Below are positions 18,775 to 20,185 of a stretch of DNA of 20,185 nucleotides, one piece after another (the first letter of the stretch is position 1; the number at the start of each line of letters is the position of its first letter). Under the pieces are notes generated by a model. It was given only the letters and a program-made list of their open reading frames with translations, was not told the DNA's origin and did no database searches. Origin of the DNA: a virus; IMG/VR virus record IMGVR_UViG_3300042506_000135, positions 1-20,185 of that record; one strand, written 5' to 3'. The position numbers and the translations under genes were made by a program.

Positions 18775-20013
18775 TTAATTTACTATTTCAGCACTTGCTG
18801 CATAATGAACACCTACTAAATCACCAATCGCTCCGTTAGCATCGCCTGTTGCAGATACTACTAAGCCATAATCCATAACACCTGTTTGAGCAACTGTTGT
18901 TTGAACGGCAGGGGTTGTTCCGGTTATTCTATAAGGTACTGCACCAGCACCAACAGGTGTGTATAAAGTAACGGCAGGGACTTTAAACATTCTAACAGGG
19001 AATTGAATATTAATAAAAGAAGCTAATGCTGTTGCTCCTGCTTTACCTATTATTCCAGTTACACCATTACCAGCCGTTGCAACCGCTATTGATGCAGCAG
19101 GGACAGTTGTTAAAGGAAATGATTTACAGTAACGTCTTAAACATCTATTAATATTTTCTGAAAAAAGTGGTTCTAAATAATCGACAAGTTCAGTTCCTAA
19201 AGTTATCTGAGCTTCTGCTATTGATACGTTATCGGTAGTTCCGCCTGTTGCATCACTAAAGAAAACCATTACTAAGTTTTTTGCATTAGTTGGAACGGTA
19301 AAAACACAACTTGATTTAGTCCATACACCAGCGGCTACGTTTACATTTAAAAAGTTTCCTGTTATAGTTCCATTTTCTCCCGTTGGACTTGCATCTGGTG
19401 TGATAGCTGTTAAGTTAGTATTAAAAGCAGGGTCAACACCCGTTGTAACAGACCATGCGCCACTTAAAAAAGCGGGTGATGTATCAATAGTTCCTGCACT
19501 TGTTAACTGAATTAATCCTAGTTTAAAGGTTTGGTCTGTTCCAACTTTCTTATTATGTTTAATTGATACCCTTACTTTTCTACCAACTAAGTGACGCATA
19601 TCTTCATTTAATATCCATTGGCTCAGCATTACTTTTTTACCAGCAGTTGCAGAAATTATAGAGCCATAATAACGTGCATTTACACCTGTTTCTGGTGCTG
19701 AGCCAGTATCGACTTGCTGCCAGTTTAAGTTTGATGCTACAGATGAAGTAACACTCCAAGCATCTGAAACCACACCACCACGAGTTGTTGTTGATACTCC
19801 TGCAATAGCCGTTGATGCTACTGCAACTTTTTGTTGAACACTAAACCCACCGTTAACAAGTATATTGCGTTCATCTAATCCGTTGTGATTAAAAACGGAT
19901 ATAACGCCTTTGTCATCTATACTGCAAGTTTTATTGTTATTGTCTATAAAAATTTCTACTTTGTTACTTACCGGTGTTGAGGGGGCTTCCCCTTTTGTCA
20001 TTTTTAATCCCAT
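18775..20013 (-). CDS. Tail appendage / receptor-binding-like protein, 412 aa
   Basis: The N-terminal part ('KVEIFIDNNNKTCSIDDKGVISVFNHNGLDERNILVNGGFSVQQK') leads into the 'N-L-L-x-NGGF-x-x-QQ' start of a jelly-roll domain found in phage fibres. The domain closes with 'DNVSIAEAQITLGTELVDYLEPLFSENINRCLRRYCKSF', matching the usual 'A-E-x-Q-x-E-x-G' strand followed by 'E-x-x-x-C-x-RYY'. The C-terminal ~120 residues are strand-rich and could be the tip. It is probably a carbohydrate-binding appendage or baseplate fibre protein. Its stop is two bases before the next start, so the genes are co-translated, and its leader is A-rich (AAAAACATAAAACAATG). Confidence 0.75.
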   Translation of the reverse strand: MGLKMTKGEAPSTPVSNKVEIFIDNNNKTCSIDDKGVISVFNHNGLDERNILVNGGFSVQQKVAVASTAIAGVSTTTRGGVVSDAWSVTSSVASNLNWQQVDTGSAPETGVNARYYGSIISATAGKKVMLSQWILNEDMRHLVGRKVRVSIKHNKKVGTDQTFKLGLIQLTSAGTIDTSPAFLSGAWSVTTGVDPAFNTNLTAITPDASPTGENGTITGNFLNVNVAAGVWTKSSCVFTVPTNAKNLVMVFFSDATGGTTDNVSIAEAQITLGTELVDYLEPLFSENINRCLRRYCKSFPLTTVPAASIAVATAGNGVTGIIGKAGATALASFINIQFPVRMFKVPAVTLYTPVGAGAVPYRITGTTPAVQTTVAQTGVMDYGLVVSATGDANGAIGDLVGVHYAASAEIVN

Positions 20014-20029
20014 TGTTTTATGTTTTTAA

Positions 20030-20185
20030 TTATCCTATTTCTAAAGTTGAATTTATGCCTATTTCTAAAAATTTAGTATTTGCTATTTCATAATAACCAG
20101 AGTAGTATGCACAATAACCATCTGTAATTGTTTGGTTTAATGCAGGGGCTTGTTTAGTTATTATTAAGTCGGGTAAAGAAGCTGA
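20030..20185 (-). CDS. C-terminal end of a fibre-like structural protein (cut by window edge)
   Basis: The - strand frame is open from the window end and stops at 20030, giving 51 residues. It ends 'DGYCAYYSGYYEIANTKFLEIGINSTLEIG'. The repeated L-E-I-G steps preceded by 'ITDGY..Y.SG.YEI' resemble the beta-roll tips of surface-exposed phage proteins in Bacteroidota genomes. It precedes the appendage gene by 16 bases and is probably another tail or baseplate component. Confidence 0.6.
   Translation of the reverse strand, partial: SASLPDLIITKQAPALNQTITDGYCAYYSGYYEIANTKFLEIGINSTLEIG

Overview
This window is part of a double-stranded DNA tailed-phage genome (or prophage) with a siphovirus-like gene set. 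The host is probably a member of the Bacteroidota, perhaps Flavobacterium-like. The evidence is visibly AT-rich DNA, A-rich leaders (AAAACAAAATAAAATG type) instead of Shine-Dalgarno sites, TAnnTTTG-type promoter boxes, and protein families typical of Bacteroidota phages (DUF3127 ssDNA-binding protein, DUF6712-like connector, XkdF-like protease). The exact host cannot be read from the sequence, and no integrase, terminase, tRNA or CRISPR is visible.

Layout. (1) Positions 1-1259, + strand: the end of a calcineurin-like phosphoesterase, a free-standing endonuclease VII-type HNH gene, and an unknown gene. (2) Positions 6060 down to 1282, - strand: the DNA-metabolism operon. In order it encodes a 54-aa HTH regulator, two tiny membrane proteins, a 136-aa unknown, a DUF3127 ssDNA-binding protein, an ERF annealing protein, a 56-aa protein, Gp157, a PAPS-reductase-like PP-loop protein, a 42-aa ORF, a membrane protein, a second PP-loop protein and a DUF1599/Nmad1-like protein. 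Several of these short genes are not obvious in a simple ORF scan. (3) Positions 6061-6238: a divergent control region with promoter boxes in both directions and a roughly 60-bp concentric dyad. (4) Positions 6239-6774, + strand: a 95-aa unknown and a small lipoprotein, ended by a rho-independent terminator. (5) Positions 20185 down to 6773, - strand: virion and lysis genes. In order these are a fibre-like end, an appendage protein, a tape measure-like protein, XkdF protease, scaffold, major capsid, probable tail tube, a beta-rich structural protein, portal, a GIY-YIG endonuclease, connector, tail-completion-like protein, fibre, a small coil protein, a YfiM-like protein, a single-TM protein, an M15 endolysin and a holin.

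Most notable structure. The HNH gene sits at the 3' end of the phosphoesterase gene. A second copy of the last eight codons plus stop of the host gene (IMRLTHKF*) lies after it, identical in protein but recoded in DNA, which is a footprint of homing-type insertion. The 277-aa PP-loop gene is bracketed by a 30-bp direct repeat (29/30) made of the gp157 end plus the next start codon, suggesting cassette insertion by flank duplication. Between the ssDNA-binding gene and erf lies a two-hairpin RNA with perfectly complementary loops ending in a U-tract. A 17-nt leader is repeated in front of three virion genes. Together, the two PP-loop enzymes and the Nmad1-like gene are a candidate nucleotide or DNA modification module.
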